A DNA stretch of 64,000 nucleotides from Oleiharenicola lentus (lineage in GTDB: Bacteria; Verrucomicrobiota; Verrucomicrobiia; Opitutales; Opitutaceae). Below the pieces are notes generated by a model. That model was not told the DNA's origin. It ran no database searches and worked only from the letters and a program-made list of their open reading frames with translations. A program made the translations under genes and the position numbers. The DNA lies in the NCBI RefSeq assembly GCF_004118375.1, contig NZ_SDHX01000002.1, forward strand, positions 609,001 through 673,000. The letters are read 5' to 3'. Below are positions 17,046 through 25,740 of this stretch, piece by piece (positions within the stretch are counted from its first letter, which is position 1; the number at the start of each line of letters is the position of its first letter).

Positions 17046-17815
17046 GGGCTGACCCCCATCCGGTTTTGGCGCGGGCGGAGCAGCCTTTCCCGAACGCGCC
17101 TGGGCAACCTTGCCAAAATAAACGTGAGATACCGGATACCCCGGGGAATCACCACGAGTTCCTTTTTGTCCTCAATGGCCTGAAAGGCCAAACGCGCAGC
17201 TTCGACGGGAGCAAGGAGGAAGGGAATACCATCAAGGCCCGGCTGGGTGGCGCGCGCCAGCGGCGTGTCGATGTAACCTGGCGCGATACAGCTCACCGTG
17301 ATGCCGTCTTTTTTAAGATCCATAGCAAGGGACTCGCAGTAGCGCACGAGTGCCATCTTCGAGGCGCTGTATGCTCCCACTTTCGACAATGGTAAGTAAG
17401 CCGCGGCCGAGGCGATCGCCACGATCTGCCCTTTCTTCTCCGGAAGCATCACATCCAGCGCCGCTTCTGCGGTGTGAAGAAAGCCTTTGAGGTTCACATC
17501 GAAAATGAGATGCTCGCGATCAAAGTCGACCGAAGCAATTTGCTCTCTGGGACGCCCGTTGTTCACGCCTGCGGAGGCGATGACACAGTCCAGCGTTTGC
17601 CCTGCCGAAAAAGCCTTGAGCACCCGCCGGGTGGCGTCCCGGTCCCGCACGTCGAGCTCATAAAACTCAGGCTTCGGCGCGGTCGCCCGCGGGAAAGCTG
17701 CCTCGAAATTTTCCAACGTTCCACCGCACACGCCCACCCGTGCACCCTTGGAAAGATAGAGCTCGGCAAGGGCTGCGCCCAAACCGCTAGTGCCCCCGGT
17801 GATAAAAATGTTCAT
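17042..17815 (-). CDS. Short-chain dehydrogenase/reductase (SDR 2)
   Basis: A 257-residue classical SDR with TGGTSGLG (6-13), the serine in AIASAAA (S136), Y149 and K153 in YSASK. The substrate loop contains PGYIDTPL, as is common in the family. I chose the ATG at 17815 because GGGAGGG lies about 10 bases upstream and the protein starts exactly at the first Rossmann strand; the longer upstream frame overlaps the nucleotidyltransferase gene. It is the first gene of a two-gene unit with SDR 1. Consecutive reduction steps on a lipid-like substrate are plausible but only inferred. Confidence 0.88.
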   Translation of the reverse strand: MNIFITGGTSGLGAALAELYLSKGARVGVCGGTLENFEAAFPRATAPKPEFYELDVRDRDATRRVLKAFSAGQTLDCVIASAGVNNGRPREQIASVDFDREHLIFDVNLKGFLHTAEAALDVMLPEKKGQIVAIASAAAYLPLSKVGAYSASKMALVRYCESLAMDLKKDGITVSCIAPGYIDTPLARATQPGLDGIPFLLAPVEAARLAFQAIEDKKELVVIPRGIRYLTFILARLPRRVRERLLRPRQNRMGVSP

Positions 17816-17880
17816 GTGTTGCCCTCCCGAAAGAGGATTGGAATGGCGGAATCTTCGGCTCCATACCCGGCTTTGTCCGC

Positions 17881-18801
17881 TTAGGGCCTGGCCAGGATTT
17901 TGTCCAGCTCGGCCCGCAACCAGGCCGCGACCGCAGAGTGATCGGTCTGGGCGAACCCGCCCGACTGCGCAACGCTGCAACTCACTTCCTCGCACAGTTC
18001 GATTTCCGCCAGCAGCGCCCGCGCGAGGGCCTTTGCATCCAGACAGGTGGCGATATCCGTCTGTCGCAGCCGCCGGGCATCGAGCCATTGCTCGGCCTTG
18101 CGCGCCTCGGGCCGCGCCGGCCGACCGGCCAACCGCGCCTCTTCCGCCAGAAGGGCCAGCAGGTGATCCATGAGCTCCACGTGGTTCCATCGGGCCGCCG
18201 CGCGCAGTTCGCCGCGCGCAATTTTCTTCTGCACCCAGACAGAATGACGCCAGAAACCCCGGACATGAAACTCGAAATCCGCGGCGGAGAACGCCTCCTC
18301 CGGCCAAGGGTTCGCGGCCGCCGCCAGCCGCTTTTCCCAAGCGGCTCCGCCGAGCATCACCCGGTGGCCCGGACGAACCACGACCCGGGTATTCGCGATC
18401 GCACGCCGCAATGTGGCCGGGTAGAGTCCGCGCCACGCCGGCCGGGCCATGGCCCAATAAACCAATTTCATCAACCGGCTGGGCATCAAGACGAGATCCA
18501 CCTCACACCCACCGGCAAAAACCACGCTGAGCTTGTCTACGCCGCGCTCGGTCCTTTCGAGATGCGTGCTCCAACAGGGCGCGATGGCGGCCAGCCAGCC
18601 GGCATCGCGGTAGCGCGCGGGATTCGTGCTAAACAGCTGAAAATCCAAATCGGACCAGGCATCCACCTGCCCGCCGGGCTGGACCCGTGACCCGATCTGG
18701 ACGAGGGCCGAGACATCGGGCCGTCGCCGCGCCCACTCCACAATACGGTTCTCAATTTCCTCGGCGGTCATGCGGTCGGATATGGGCGACACGCGGCGCA
18801 T
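17881..18801 (-). CDS. Aminoglycoside 6-adenylyltransferase-like nucleotidyltransferase
   Basis: A 306-residue protein like the streptomycin/aminoglycoside 6-adenylyltransferase family (AadE/AadK, Adenyl_transf). These enzymes transfer AMP to an antibiotic hydroxyl. The nucleotidyltransferase signature is seen as IGSR (36-39) followed by WSDLDFQLF (49-57), giving the two metal-binding aspartates D51 and D53. The C-terminal helical part with EARKAEQWL and ALARALLAEIEL is also conserved in a truncated copy at 15834-16079. Start: ATG 18801; a second ATG at 18771 is possible. Many chromosomal members do not confer resistance, so antibiotic modification is a family inference only. Confidence 0.82.
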   Translation of the reverse strand: MRRVSPISDRMTAEEIENRIVEWARRRPDVSALVQIGSRVQPGGQVDAWSDLDFQLFSTNPARYRDAGWLAAIAPCWSTHLERTERGVDKLSVVFAGGCEVDLVLMPSRLMKLVYWAMARPAWRGLYPATLRRAIANTRVVVRPGHRVMLGGAAWEKRLAAAANPWPEEAFSAADFEFHVRGFWRHSVWVQKKIARGELRAAARWNHVELMDHLLALLAEEARLAGRPARPEARKAEQWLDARRLRQTDIATCLDAKALARALLAEIELCEEVSCSVAQSGGFAQTDHSAVAAWLRAELDKILARP

Positions 18802-18955
18802 GGCGCAAATCTCTTTTCATCGGCGGGCTTGCCGAATCCATCTTTGTCCGCCTACCTTGCCAGCGTGGTATGGCAACGCGATAGCCTGTCCCTGCTTCAG
18901 CTTAGCGCCAAACTCCTTCCCTTTGTGACTTCCAATCTTGTGACCGCCCCCAGCC

Positions 18956-20164
18956 ATGCGCCGACGCGTTAAGATCACCGGCATCGGCCCGGTCACGCCG
19001 GCGGGCATCGGGCGCGACGCTTTTTTCCGGGGCATCAACGAACCCGTCAGCCGCATCCGCGCGATCAAGCGCTTTGATCCCGGTGCGGGCCCCTTCGTCG
19101 GCGCCGAGGTGCACGACTTCGACCTCGGCGAGTTTGCGCCCGACGAGAATCCGCGCCGGCTCTCCCGGCACACGCAGTTCAGCCTGGTCGCCGCCATGCT
19201 CGCCATGCGCGACGCGGGCCTCGCTCCGGCCGACGTCCGCGGTCTCACCCCGCTGGTTGTCACGGGCACCTCGATCATGGATTTCGAGAAGATCGGTCGC
19301 GGGATGGAGACGGTGATGAAGAAGGGTGTTCGTTACGCCGCCAGCCAGGGCAGCATCATGTATGAGGCGTCGGTGGCGAATGTCGCCGGCAAGATCGCCC
19401 AGTGGCTCGACACGCCCGCACGGATGCTGACAATGCAGACCTCGTGCTGCTCGGGACTCGACGCCGTCGGCCAGGCCTTCGAGCAGATCGCGGCGGGACA
19501 AGCCGAGTTCGCCATCGCCGGCGGCAGCGAATGCCCTCTCTCCTATTACCCCTTGCTCGGCTTCAATGCCGCCGAACTCAGCCCCGCCACGGACGAGAAC
19601 CCGGAGCGGCTCTGCCGGCCCTTCGACCTCTGGCGCACCACCGGCGTGCTCGGTGAGGGCGCGGCCATGTTCGTGCTGGAGCCCGCGAGCAGCCCCCGGC
19701 CCGCGCTCGCGTGGATCACCGGTTACGGTTTCGCCAACGACCCCGACAGCCAGACGGCGCTCGGCCTGACGGATGCGCTGCGCATCGCCCTGGCCAACGC
19801 GCAGCGACGCATCGAGGAAGTGCAGTTCATCAACGCCTGGGGCACCGGCCACCGCTTCATCGACGCGAACGAGACTTATGCGCTCACGCGCCTCTTCGGG
19901 GCCCGCCTCAACGAAATCCCCGTGAGTTCGATCAAGGGAGCCATCGGCACCGCCCTCGGCGCGTCGGGTCCGATCCAGGCCGCAAGCACCGCACTGAGCC
20001 TGCACCACGGGATCCTGCCGCCGACGGTGAACTGGGAAACCCCTGACCCGGGCTGCCCGCTCAACCTTTCGCCCCAGCCCCGTCGGATCCAGGCGGAGAT
20101 CGCCGTGATCAACGCCCACGGCCTGTCGGGCAGCAACTCGGCCCTGGTGTTGGAACGAGCATGA
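18956..20164 (+). CDS. Ketoacyl-synthase homologue lacking both catalytic histidines
   Basis: A 402-residue thiolase-fold protein aligning along its whole length with beta-ketoacyl-ACP synthases (KAS II type). The nucleophile region reads QTSCCSG, keeping a cysteine (C164). The two histidines needed for decarboxylation are replaced: the NAHGT motif reads INAWGTG (W295), and the GH after SSxK reads SSIKGAIGT (T332), while K327 is kept. The C-terminal glycine loop reads AHGLSGSNSA. It is therefore unlikely to be a normal elongating synthase; a chain-length-factor-like, acyl-transfer or ligand-binding role is possible. Its stop overlaps the start of a membrane histidine kinase (ATGA), an unusual partnership. 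No acyl carrier protein or reductase gene is adjacent. Confidence 0.85.
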   Translation: MRRRVKITGIGPVTPAGIGRDAFFRGINEPVSRIRAIKRFDPGAGPFVGAEVHDFDLGEFAPDENPRRLSRHTQFSLVAAMLAMRDAGLAPADVRGLTPLVVTGTSIMDFEKIGRGMETVMKKGVRYAASQGSIMYEASVANVAGKIAQWLDTPARMLTMQTSCCSGLDAVGQAFEQIAAGQAEFAIAGGSECPLSYYPLLGFNAAELSPATDENPERLCRPFDLWRTTGVLGEGAAMFVLEPASSPRPALAWITGYGFANDPDSQTALGLTDALRIALANAQRRIEEVQFINAWGTGHRFIDANETYALTRLFGARLNEIPVSSIKGAIGTALGASGPIQAASTALSLHHGILPPTVNWETPDPGCPLNLSPQPRRIQAEIAVINAHGLSGSNSALVLERA

Positions 20165-22191
20165 CCCCGCTCCTGTTTGCCGTTGCCGTGCTCACCCTGG
20201 CCACCGGCGCAGGGATCCTGTGGAACAATCCGGTCCGTTTCACCAACCGGATGTTCGCCCTCGCCTCCGCGGCCGCGGCCGCGTGGCTCTTCTTTGTCTT
20301 CCAGTCCTTCCGCATCGGCGCACTGTATCCCGAAGTCCCGGACGCAAACCCCGTGCCGTGGCTGCAGGGCGCCGGCGCGGTCGCCGCTTTTTTCCCCTGG
20401 ATCATCTGGTTACTGCTGAATTCAGTCACGACGGCGGAAGGGCAGGTCCTGCAGACCCTCCGGCGCTCCTGGCCCTGGTTCGTGATTGGACTCGCCCTGG
20501 TTGGGCTGAGCTACTCCAACCTGTTCATCCCGCCCGACTCGACACCCGACGAGCCCAAGCGCGGCGTGGGCTACCTGATCTACGGAGTCGTGTGCGTCGG
20601 CCTGTATTCTTTCCTGCTGGTCAGAACCTACCGGCAGATCAAGCAGACAACCGGTGTCCGCAAGATTGAGCTCCAGTTCATCACGTTCAACAGCTCCTTG
20701 GCGTGCCTGCTAGCCATCGGCCTCAACCTGGTGGGCGGCTATCTCGACATCCGCTGGATTTCCCGCCTCAGCCCGCTGGTGGTGCTCGGATTCTACGTGC
20801 TGACTGTCTGGGCCGTGACCATTCATCGTGTGTTCGACTCGCGGCAGGTCTTCCTCAACGTCGCCCAGCGACTGCTCACGATCAGCACACTCGCCGGTGG
20901 CATTCTTTTCGGAACCCAGCTGCTGGGCTTGGTGCTCACCCCGCCGACGGACCTGATTTGCGCAGTCACCCTTTTCAGCACGTTGGCATTCTGGATCGAT
21001 CGCCGGTCGCGCGGGTGGTTCAATCTCAACACGTGGCAAAACACGATCGTCATCCGCCAGGCCGTGCACGATCTCACGCGGCGCGAGCCCGATCCCAACA
21101 AGCTCGTCGCCGAGTTGGAAGCGCTGCTCCGCTCCTGGTGCCAGACGAACTATGCCGCCCTGCTCTTCGACAGCGGCGAGGTCTATGTGTCGGGCAACAT
21201 CGAGCTGGCCAAAGATCGCTCCGGCTTCCGCGCGCTGTGCAAGCAGGGTTGGAGCACACCCGAAAGCTTGCAGCGCCTGCGGCCCGAGCCCGGGCTGGTC
21301 GATCTCCGGCAGTTCCTTACCGAGTTCAACCTCGGCGTCATTGTCACCGCACCCCGCGGCAGCTCCACGCCGTCCTCGATGCTGGCGCTCGGGGTGAAGA
21401 CCAACGCCCGACCGTTCACCTACCCCGAGGTCCAGCAGTTGCAGGAGCTGGCGGAGTTCATGGACAATATCCTCGCGCGCTCGCGGCTTTCCCAACAGGC
21501 GCGCCAGTCCGAACAACTCGCCACCATCGGCCTCATCGGGGCCAGCCTGGCGCACGAGATCCGCAACCCGCTGGTCTCGATCAAGACGTTCTCGCATCTG
21601 CTCTCGACGCGGTTTGATGACCCCGAATTCCGCCGCCGTTTCAGCATGCTCATCCCGGCCGAAGTCGAGCGCATCGACAGCCTCACCCAGCAGCTGCTCG
21701 ATCTTTCCAATCCCCGTCGCCACCAGATGGAACGGATCTCGCTGCACACGATCATGCAGGAAACCACCGACCTCATGCTCGCCCGGGCCCAGGAGGCCAA
21801 GGTGTCCCTCACCATGCAACTGGGCGCGGAAAAGGACACCATCCACGCCGATGGCAGCGCGATCCGGCAGGTTCTCATCAATCTCATCATTAATGCCTTC
21901 CAAGCCCTCGAAGCCCAGGAAACCGAACGCAGGGTCCAACTTCGCTCGCGTAACTCGCCGAATGGCAGCGTGATAATCGAGGTTTCCGACAATGGCCCGG
22001 GCATCGCCCCCGAACAACGCGCCCGACTTTTCCATCCCTTCGTATCCACAAAGACTAAGGGCATGGGCCTGGGCTTGGCCGTTTGCGCAGATATCTTGCA
22101 TGAACACCGGGCAACCATCATTGTGCCCGACATCGGGAGACCCGGAGCCACCTTCCGCATTACCTTTCCATGCCCGCAACCCTCATCCTGA
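20161..22191 (+). CDS. Membrane histidine kinase with multi-span N-terminal sensor
   Basis: A 676-residue kinase. The first 280 residues hold about seven to nine hydrophobic segments, like 7TM-type kinase sensors. A cytoplasmic GAF-like stretch (about 300-430) follows, with APRGSS and LALGVKTNARPFTYPEVQ. Then comes HisKA with H465 in AHEIRNPLVSIK and a complete ATPase domain: NLIINAFQA, DNGPGIAP and KGMGLGLAV. There is no receiver domain. It is translationally coupled to the ketoacyl-synthase-like gene upstream (four-base overlap), and its end overlaps the next gene by 22 bases. Membrane lipid, redox or acyl sensing is plausible; the partner regulator is not identified. Confidence 0.9.
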   Translation: MTPLLFAVAVLTLATGAGILWNNPVRFTNRMFALASAAAAAWLFFVFQSFRIGALYPEVPDANPVPWLQGAGAVAAFFPWIIWLLLNSVTTAEGQVLQTLRRSWPWFVIGLALVGLSYSNLFIPPDSTPDEPKRGVGYLIYGVVCVGLYSFLLVRTYRQIKQTTGVRKIELQFITFNSSLACLLAIGLNLVGGYLDIRWISRLSPLVVLGFYVLTVWAVTIHRVFDSRQVFLNVAQRLLTISTLAGGILFGTQLLGLVLTPPTDLICAVTLFSTLAFWIDRRSRGWFNLNTWQNTIVIRQAVHDLTRREPDPNKLVAELEALLRSWCQTNYAALLFDSGEVYVSGNIELAKDRSGFRALCKQGWSTPESLQRLRPEPGLVDLRQFLTEFNLGVIVTAPRGSSTPSSMLALGVKTNARPFTYPEVQQLQELAEFMDNILARSRLSQQARQSEQLATIGLIGASLAHEIRNPLVSIKTFSHLLSTRFDDPEFRRRFSMLIPAEVERIDSLTQQLLDLSNPRRHQMERISLHTIMQETTDLMLARAQEAKVSLTMQLGAEKDTIHADGSAIRQVLINLIINAFQALEAQETERRVQLRSRNSPNGSVIIEVSDNGPGIAPEQRARLFHPFVSTKTKGMGLGLAVCADILHEHRATIIVPDIGRPGATFRITFPCPQPSS

Positions 22192-24023
22192 CGACCCCCG
22201 ATCCCGGCTTGGAGGCTGCATGGAAGAAGCTGCTCCTACCCCGCGAACCCGCTTTCTTTGCGCGCCCGAACGATTTGCAACGCGAGCTCCTGCGTCCCGG
22301 GGCGCGTGTGTGGATCTCGGATGTGAATGATCCGCGCGCCCGTCTTTCCGCCAGTGCCGGCACGATGATCATCATCGTCGGTGAGCCGCACAGCCATCCG
22401 TTCGAAAACGCCCGGCAGAACCGTTCCGGCCGGCTCTACCTGAGCTATGAGGAAAGCCGCGTGCGGCTCGGGGAATGCGTGAACCTCCTCGAGGAGATCG
22501 CCGAGAAAAACTCCCAGCTGCAGTCGGCGCTCGAGCGCACCCGTCGCAGTGAGGCGCCTTTCCCGCGTGAGACCACCTCGCCGTTTCCCGCCCCCGCACC
22601 GGAGGCCGCCGAATCGTGGGATTTCCTGGAGAGCGCGCTCGCCCATCTGGACGACCAACCGCGGCTGCTCGACGAGTTCCGGCGCGCCGCGCGCTACATC
22701 CTGAAGTCGGGGCGCGTGCATTATTTTTTCCGGCAGGGCGACGCCTTCGTTTCCAACGAGGGCGACCACCGCTGCGACTCGAGCCACCCGCTCGTGCTTT
22801 GGCTGGAGGAACATCCCGCCGCACTGGATCTCAACCAATGGGGCGGCATCGACGACCCCTCCCTCGACGCCCCGATCCGCCAGCAGCTCGTGAGCTGGGG
22901 CGCGCGTCTGCTGATACCCTTGCACGCCAACGGCCAGCTCTTCGGCTGGATGGCCCTGGGGCCGCGGGCCGATGGTTCGCCCTACCGCGAGTCCGACAAG
23001 TTCCGTGCCGTGATGCAGGGCCGTCTGCTCGAGCGCTGCCTGGAGCGGTCGGCCATGCTGCGCGACTACCAGCAGCTGCAGGCGCAGTCCGCGCTGCGGG
23101 CCAAATATCTCTCCGGCTCCCGCCTGCTCACGCGGGCGGAGCTTGCCACCGCCGAGCTGCCGGTCGAGGTGCGCGCCGTCGCGAGCGAGGCGCTGCACAC
23201 CCAGAAGACCGTCACGCAGCCCGCCCGCGTCCCCTACCGTTTCCGCGTGCAGGCCGGCCCGGTCCCGGAAATCGACGGCGTGTGGACCGTGTGGGAGGAG
23301 TCGGCCCCCGAGATCGAGCGCATCACCGCCCTGCTCGAGCAGCACCGCCGCGAACTTTTCCGCAACCTCGGCCTCACGCTCAGCCACGAGCTCTCGAACC
23401 CGCTGGTGTCGCTCGTGACTTTTGCCCAGCTGCTCGCACGCAGCAGCACACCCCCGATCGGCGGGGTGCCGGCCGAGGGAAGCAACCCGCCCATCAGCGG
23501 CGTGGCGCTCGCCCGCGAGGTCGCCCTCACCAACGAGGTCGCCAAGCTCAAGCTGCTCAACGAGCACGCCACGCTCCTGGGCGACATCGCCCAGCCGGCC
23601 GCCAAGAGCGTCAATCTCAACCAGCTGCTGGCCGAACTCACCACCGAGCGCGGCATCACCACCCGCCTGGTTGAGGAACCGGTCGTGCTCCAGCTCGACC
23701 CGAATCTGGTGAAGTTCGCCTTTGGGGCCCTGCTCGAGGCGATCGCCGCCAACCGGCCCGATGAAGGCCTGCAGCATCTCATCCTGACCATGCGTGCCGT
23801 TGGCGCCGGGCCGACCCGCACCGCGGTCATCACCATCGAGGGCAAGCGCCTCGAGCTCGACGGCACGCTCCCGCCCCCCGGCGGCGACGCCACGCCCAAC
23901 CAGGGCCGCCTCTCCGTTTTCCTCGCCCGCGAGATCCTCCGCCTCCACGGCGGCACCCTCCAGGCCGGCCCCGGTCTCAAGGGCACCGACATCCAGATCT
24001 CCCTCGGCTCGCTCCGCGCCTGA
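22170..24023 (+). CDS. Histidine-kinase-like protein with degenerate ATPase (pseudokinase)
   Basis: A 617-residue soluble protein. Residues 1-120 look like a receiver-type fold (ILTTPDPGLE, VWISDVNDP) with a coiled segment after it. About 145-330 are GAF-like (GARLLIPLHANGQLFGWMAL). An H-box follows, with H406 in LSHELSNPLVSL. The ATPase part is broken: where the N-box asparagine should be, the sequence reads GALLEAIAANRP, no DxGxG motif is found, and the G2 box is replaced by GRLSVFLARE. It probably cannot autophosphorylate but could be phosphorylated by, or scaffold, the kinase encoded just upstream, whose 3' end it overlaps. Proline-rich linkers and a GGVP/PPI repeat (430-455) are unusual insertions. 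Confidence 0.82.
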   Translation: MPATLILTTPDPGLEAAWKKLLLPREPAFFARPNDLQRELLRPGARVWISDVNDPRARLSASAGTMIIIVGEPHSHPFENARQNRSGRLYLSYEESRVRLGECVNLLEEIAEKNSQLQSALERTRRSEAPFPRETTSPFPAPAPEAAESWDFLESALAHLDDQPRLLDEFRRAARYILKSGRVHYFFRQGDAFVSNEGDHRCDSSHPLVLWLEEHPAALDLNQWGGIDDPSLDAPIRQQLVSWGARLLIPLHANGQLFGWMALGPRADGSPYRESDKFRAVMQGRLLERCLERSAMLRDYQQLQAQSALRAKYLSGSRLLTRAELATAELPVEVRAVASEALHTQKTVTQPARVPYRFRVQAGPVPEIDGVWTVWEESAPEIERITALLEQHRRELFRNLGLTLSHELSNPLVSLVTFAQLLARSSTPPIGGVPAEGSNPPISGVALAREVALTNEVAKLKLLNEHATLLGDIAQPAAKSVNLNQLLAELTTERGITTRLVEEPVVLQLDPNLVKFAFGALLEAIAANRPDEGLQHLILTMRAVGAGPTRTAVITIEGKRLELDGTLPPPGGDATPNQGRLSVFLAREILRLHGGTLQAGPGLKGTDIQISLGSLRA

Positions 24024-24083
24024 GCCACCCCCGCGGGACCAAGCTTGCTCGCGACTGATTCCGGGGCCTAGCCTCGTCGCCCG

Positions 24084-25331
24084 ATGGTCTTCCTCTATCT
24101 CCTCCTCGGCCTGGTGATCGGTGCCGCCCTTGGCTGGTTTATCGCCCGTTCGCAGTCCGCGATCCTGGCGGAACGCGCCCGCCTCGGGGGCGAACAGCTC
24201 GCGACGGCCCAGTCCGAACTCGCCACCCTGCGCGCGCAACTCGCCGCGCTTCAATCCGACAAATCCCGCCTCGACACGTTGCTCACGGCCGAACGCGAAG
24301 CCCTCGCCAGGACGCAGACGCAGTTCACCGACACCTTCAAGGCACTCGCGGCCGATGCCCTGCGCGAGAATCGCACCGAATTCATCAAGCACGCCGGTGA
24401 CTCGCTCGTGAAGCCGATCAAGGAATCGCTCGAGAAGGTGGACACCAAAATCCTCGCCCTGGAAAAAGCCCGTCAGGAAGCCTACGGCTCGCTCAGCGAA
24501 CAGCTGAAGGGCCTGGCCAACACCAGTGCCACGCTCCAATCCGAGACCACCAAGCTCTCCCGCTCGCTGCGCTCCACCTCGACCGCCGGCCGCTGGGGCG
24601 AAATCCAGCTCCAGCGCGTCGTCGAACTCGCGGGCATGGTCGAAAACGTGGACTTCATCCAGCAGGCCGCCGCCGGCGACATCCGGCCCGACATGATCAT
24701 CCGTCTGCCCGGCGGAAAATCCATCGCCGTGGATGCCAAGGCCCCGATGCAGGCCTACCTCGAGGCGCTCGAGGCCGCCGACGAAAATGTGCGCAAGGCG
24801 AAGTTCACCGAGCACGCCCGCGCGGTGCGCGGCCACATCGACGCCCTCGGCAACAAGGCCTACTGGCGCGCCATCCAGCCGGCCCCGGAATTCGTCGTGC
24901 TCTTCATCCCCGGCGAGGCTTTCTACAGCGCCGCCCTCCGTTATGAGCCCGATCTCTTCGAGCGCGGCACCAGCGTGAACGTCATCCTCGCCTCGCCCGC
25001 CACGCTCATCGCGCTGCTCAAGGCCGCCGCCTACGGCTGGAAGCAGGAAGCGCTCTCGAAAAATGCCGACGAAATCCGCCGCCTTGGCTTGGAATTGCAC
25101 GAGCGCGTCGCCTCGGTCGGGGACAATCTCGACACATTGGGCCAGCGCCTGACCCAGGCTGTCATGGCCTACAACAGCACGGTCTCCTCCGTCGAAGGCC
25201 GGGTGTTGGTCACGGGGCGCAAGCTCGAAAAACTCGGCGGCGGCTCCGACAAGAAAATCGTCGAACCGCGCCAGATCGAGGAAACACCGAAGGCGCTCAC
25301 CGCCCCTGAGTTCAAGGGCCCGTCCGTATGA
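24084..25331 (+). CDS. rmuC: RmuC-family DNA recombination protein
   Basis: A 415-residue RmuC-like protein. RmuC proteins limit inversions at short inverted repeats and contain a restriction-endonuclease-like fold. A membrane anchor (VFLYLLLGLVIGAALGWFI) occupies the first 20 residues. An alpha-helical coiled-coil with ARLGGEQLATAQSE follows to about 120. The nuclease-like core includes RWGEIQLQRVVE, DMIIRLPGGKSIAVDAK (the PD-(D/E)xK-like D and DAK) and EFVVLFIPGEAFYSAAL, all diagnostic of the family. The C-terminus is variable. It lies downstream of the kinase pair after 60 bases and overlaps the next gene by four bases. A protein that acts at inverted repeats is notable beside so many inverted elements, but this is only context. 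Confidence 0.9.
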   Translation: MVFLYLLLGLVIGAALGWFIARSQSAILAERARLGGEQLATAQSELATLRAQLAALQSDKSRLDTLLTAEREALARTQTQFTDTFKALAADALRENRTEFIKHAGDSLVKPIKESLEKVDTKILALEKARQEAYGSLSEQLKGLANTSATLQSETTKLSRSLRSTSTAGRWGEIQLQRVVELAGMVENVDFIQQAAAGDIRPDMIIRLPGGKSIAVDAKAPMQAYLEALEAADENVRKAKFTEHARAVRGHIDALGNKAYWRAIQPAPEFVVLFIPGEAFYSAALRYEPDLFERGTSVNVILASPATLIALLKAAAYGWKQEALSKNADEIRRLGLELHERVASVGDNLDTLGQRLTQAVMAYNSTVSSVEGRVLVTGRKLEKLGGGSDKKIVEPRQIEETPKALTAPEFKGPSV

Positions 25332-25675
25332 GCGCCGCCCTCCCCGGCCGTTGGGAGATGATCAAGGCCGAGCTCGCGGGCGAAAACGCCCCCGACATGC
25401 TCGCCCTGCGCGTCGTGTTGGAGCTGACATCCGTAACGTATGCCGTCAGCTTTGCCGGCCAGGTCGCCGACCGCGGTACCTACGTGCTCGCGGGCGAGAC
25501 GCTCACCCTCACCGGCACCGCGGGCCCGAACCAGGGCCGCACGATCCCGTGCATCCTGCAACACCGCGGCGATCTCCTCCGGGTTTGCTACGGCCTCGAC
25601 GGCACGGCGCCGACCGAATTCGCCACGAAACCCGGCACCCAGCACTACCTCGCCACCTACCGCCGGAAGTCTTAG
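25328..25675 (+). CDS. Small TIGR03067-type beta-rich protein
   Basis: A 115-residue protein whose start overlaps the rmuC stop (ATGA). The pattern of an initial GRWEMIKAELAGE, a middle GTYVLAGETLTLTGTAGPNQGRTIPCI, and a final TEFATKPGTQHYLATYRRK corresponds to the small lipocalin-like domain (TIGR03067) widespread in planctomycetes and verrucomicrobia. The 'PTEF' and 'LATYRR' ends are typical. It is cytoplasmic as written, with no signal peptide. The ligand and role are unknown. Confidence 0.75.
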   Translation: MSAALPGRWEMIKAELAGENAPDMLALRVVLELTSVTYAVSFAGQVADRGTYVLAGETLTLTGTAGPNQGRTIPCILQHRGDLLRVCYGLDGTAPTEFATKPGTQHYLATYRRKS

Positions 25676-25705
25676 GCCCATTTCGTTTAGGTTCGTTGTT
25701 TTCGG

Positions 25706-25740
25706 CCTCTGTACTCTGTCTTCTGTCCTCCGTCATCAGC
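25706..25740 (+). repeat. Heptamer array abutting the MOSC start codon
   Basis: Five consecutive 7-nt units: CCTCTGT, ACTCTGT, CTTCTGT, CCTCCGT, CATCAGC. Neighbouring units share five to six of seven bases for the first four. The array ends at the base before the ATG at 25741, so no Shine-Dalgarno sequence is present. A T-rich stretch (25681-25705) precedes it. Confidence 0.7.

Noticed and set aside
22236-25100. A 954-codon open frame on the minus strand across the pseudokinase and rmuC
   Set aside because: It is a GC-rich codon shadow of two well-supported plus-strand genes and shows no family motif.
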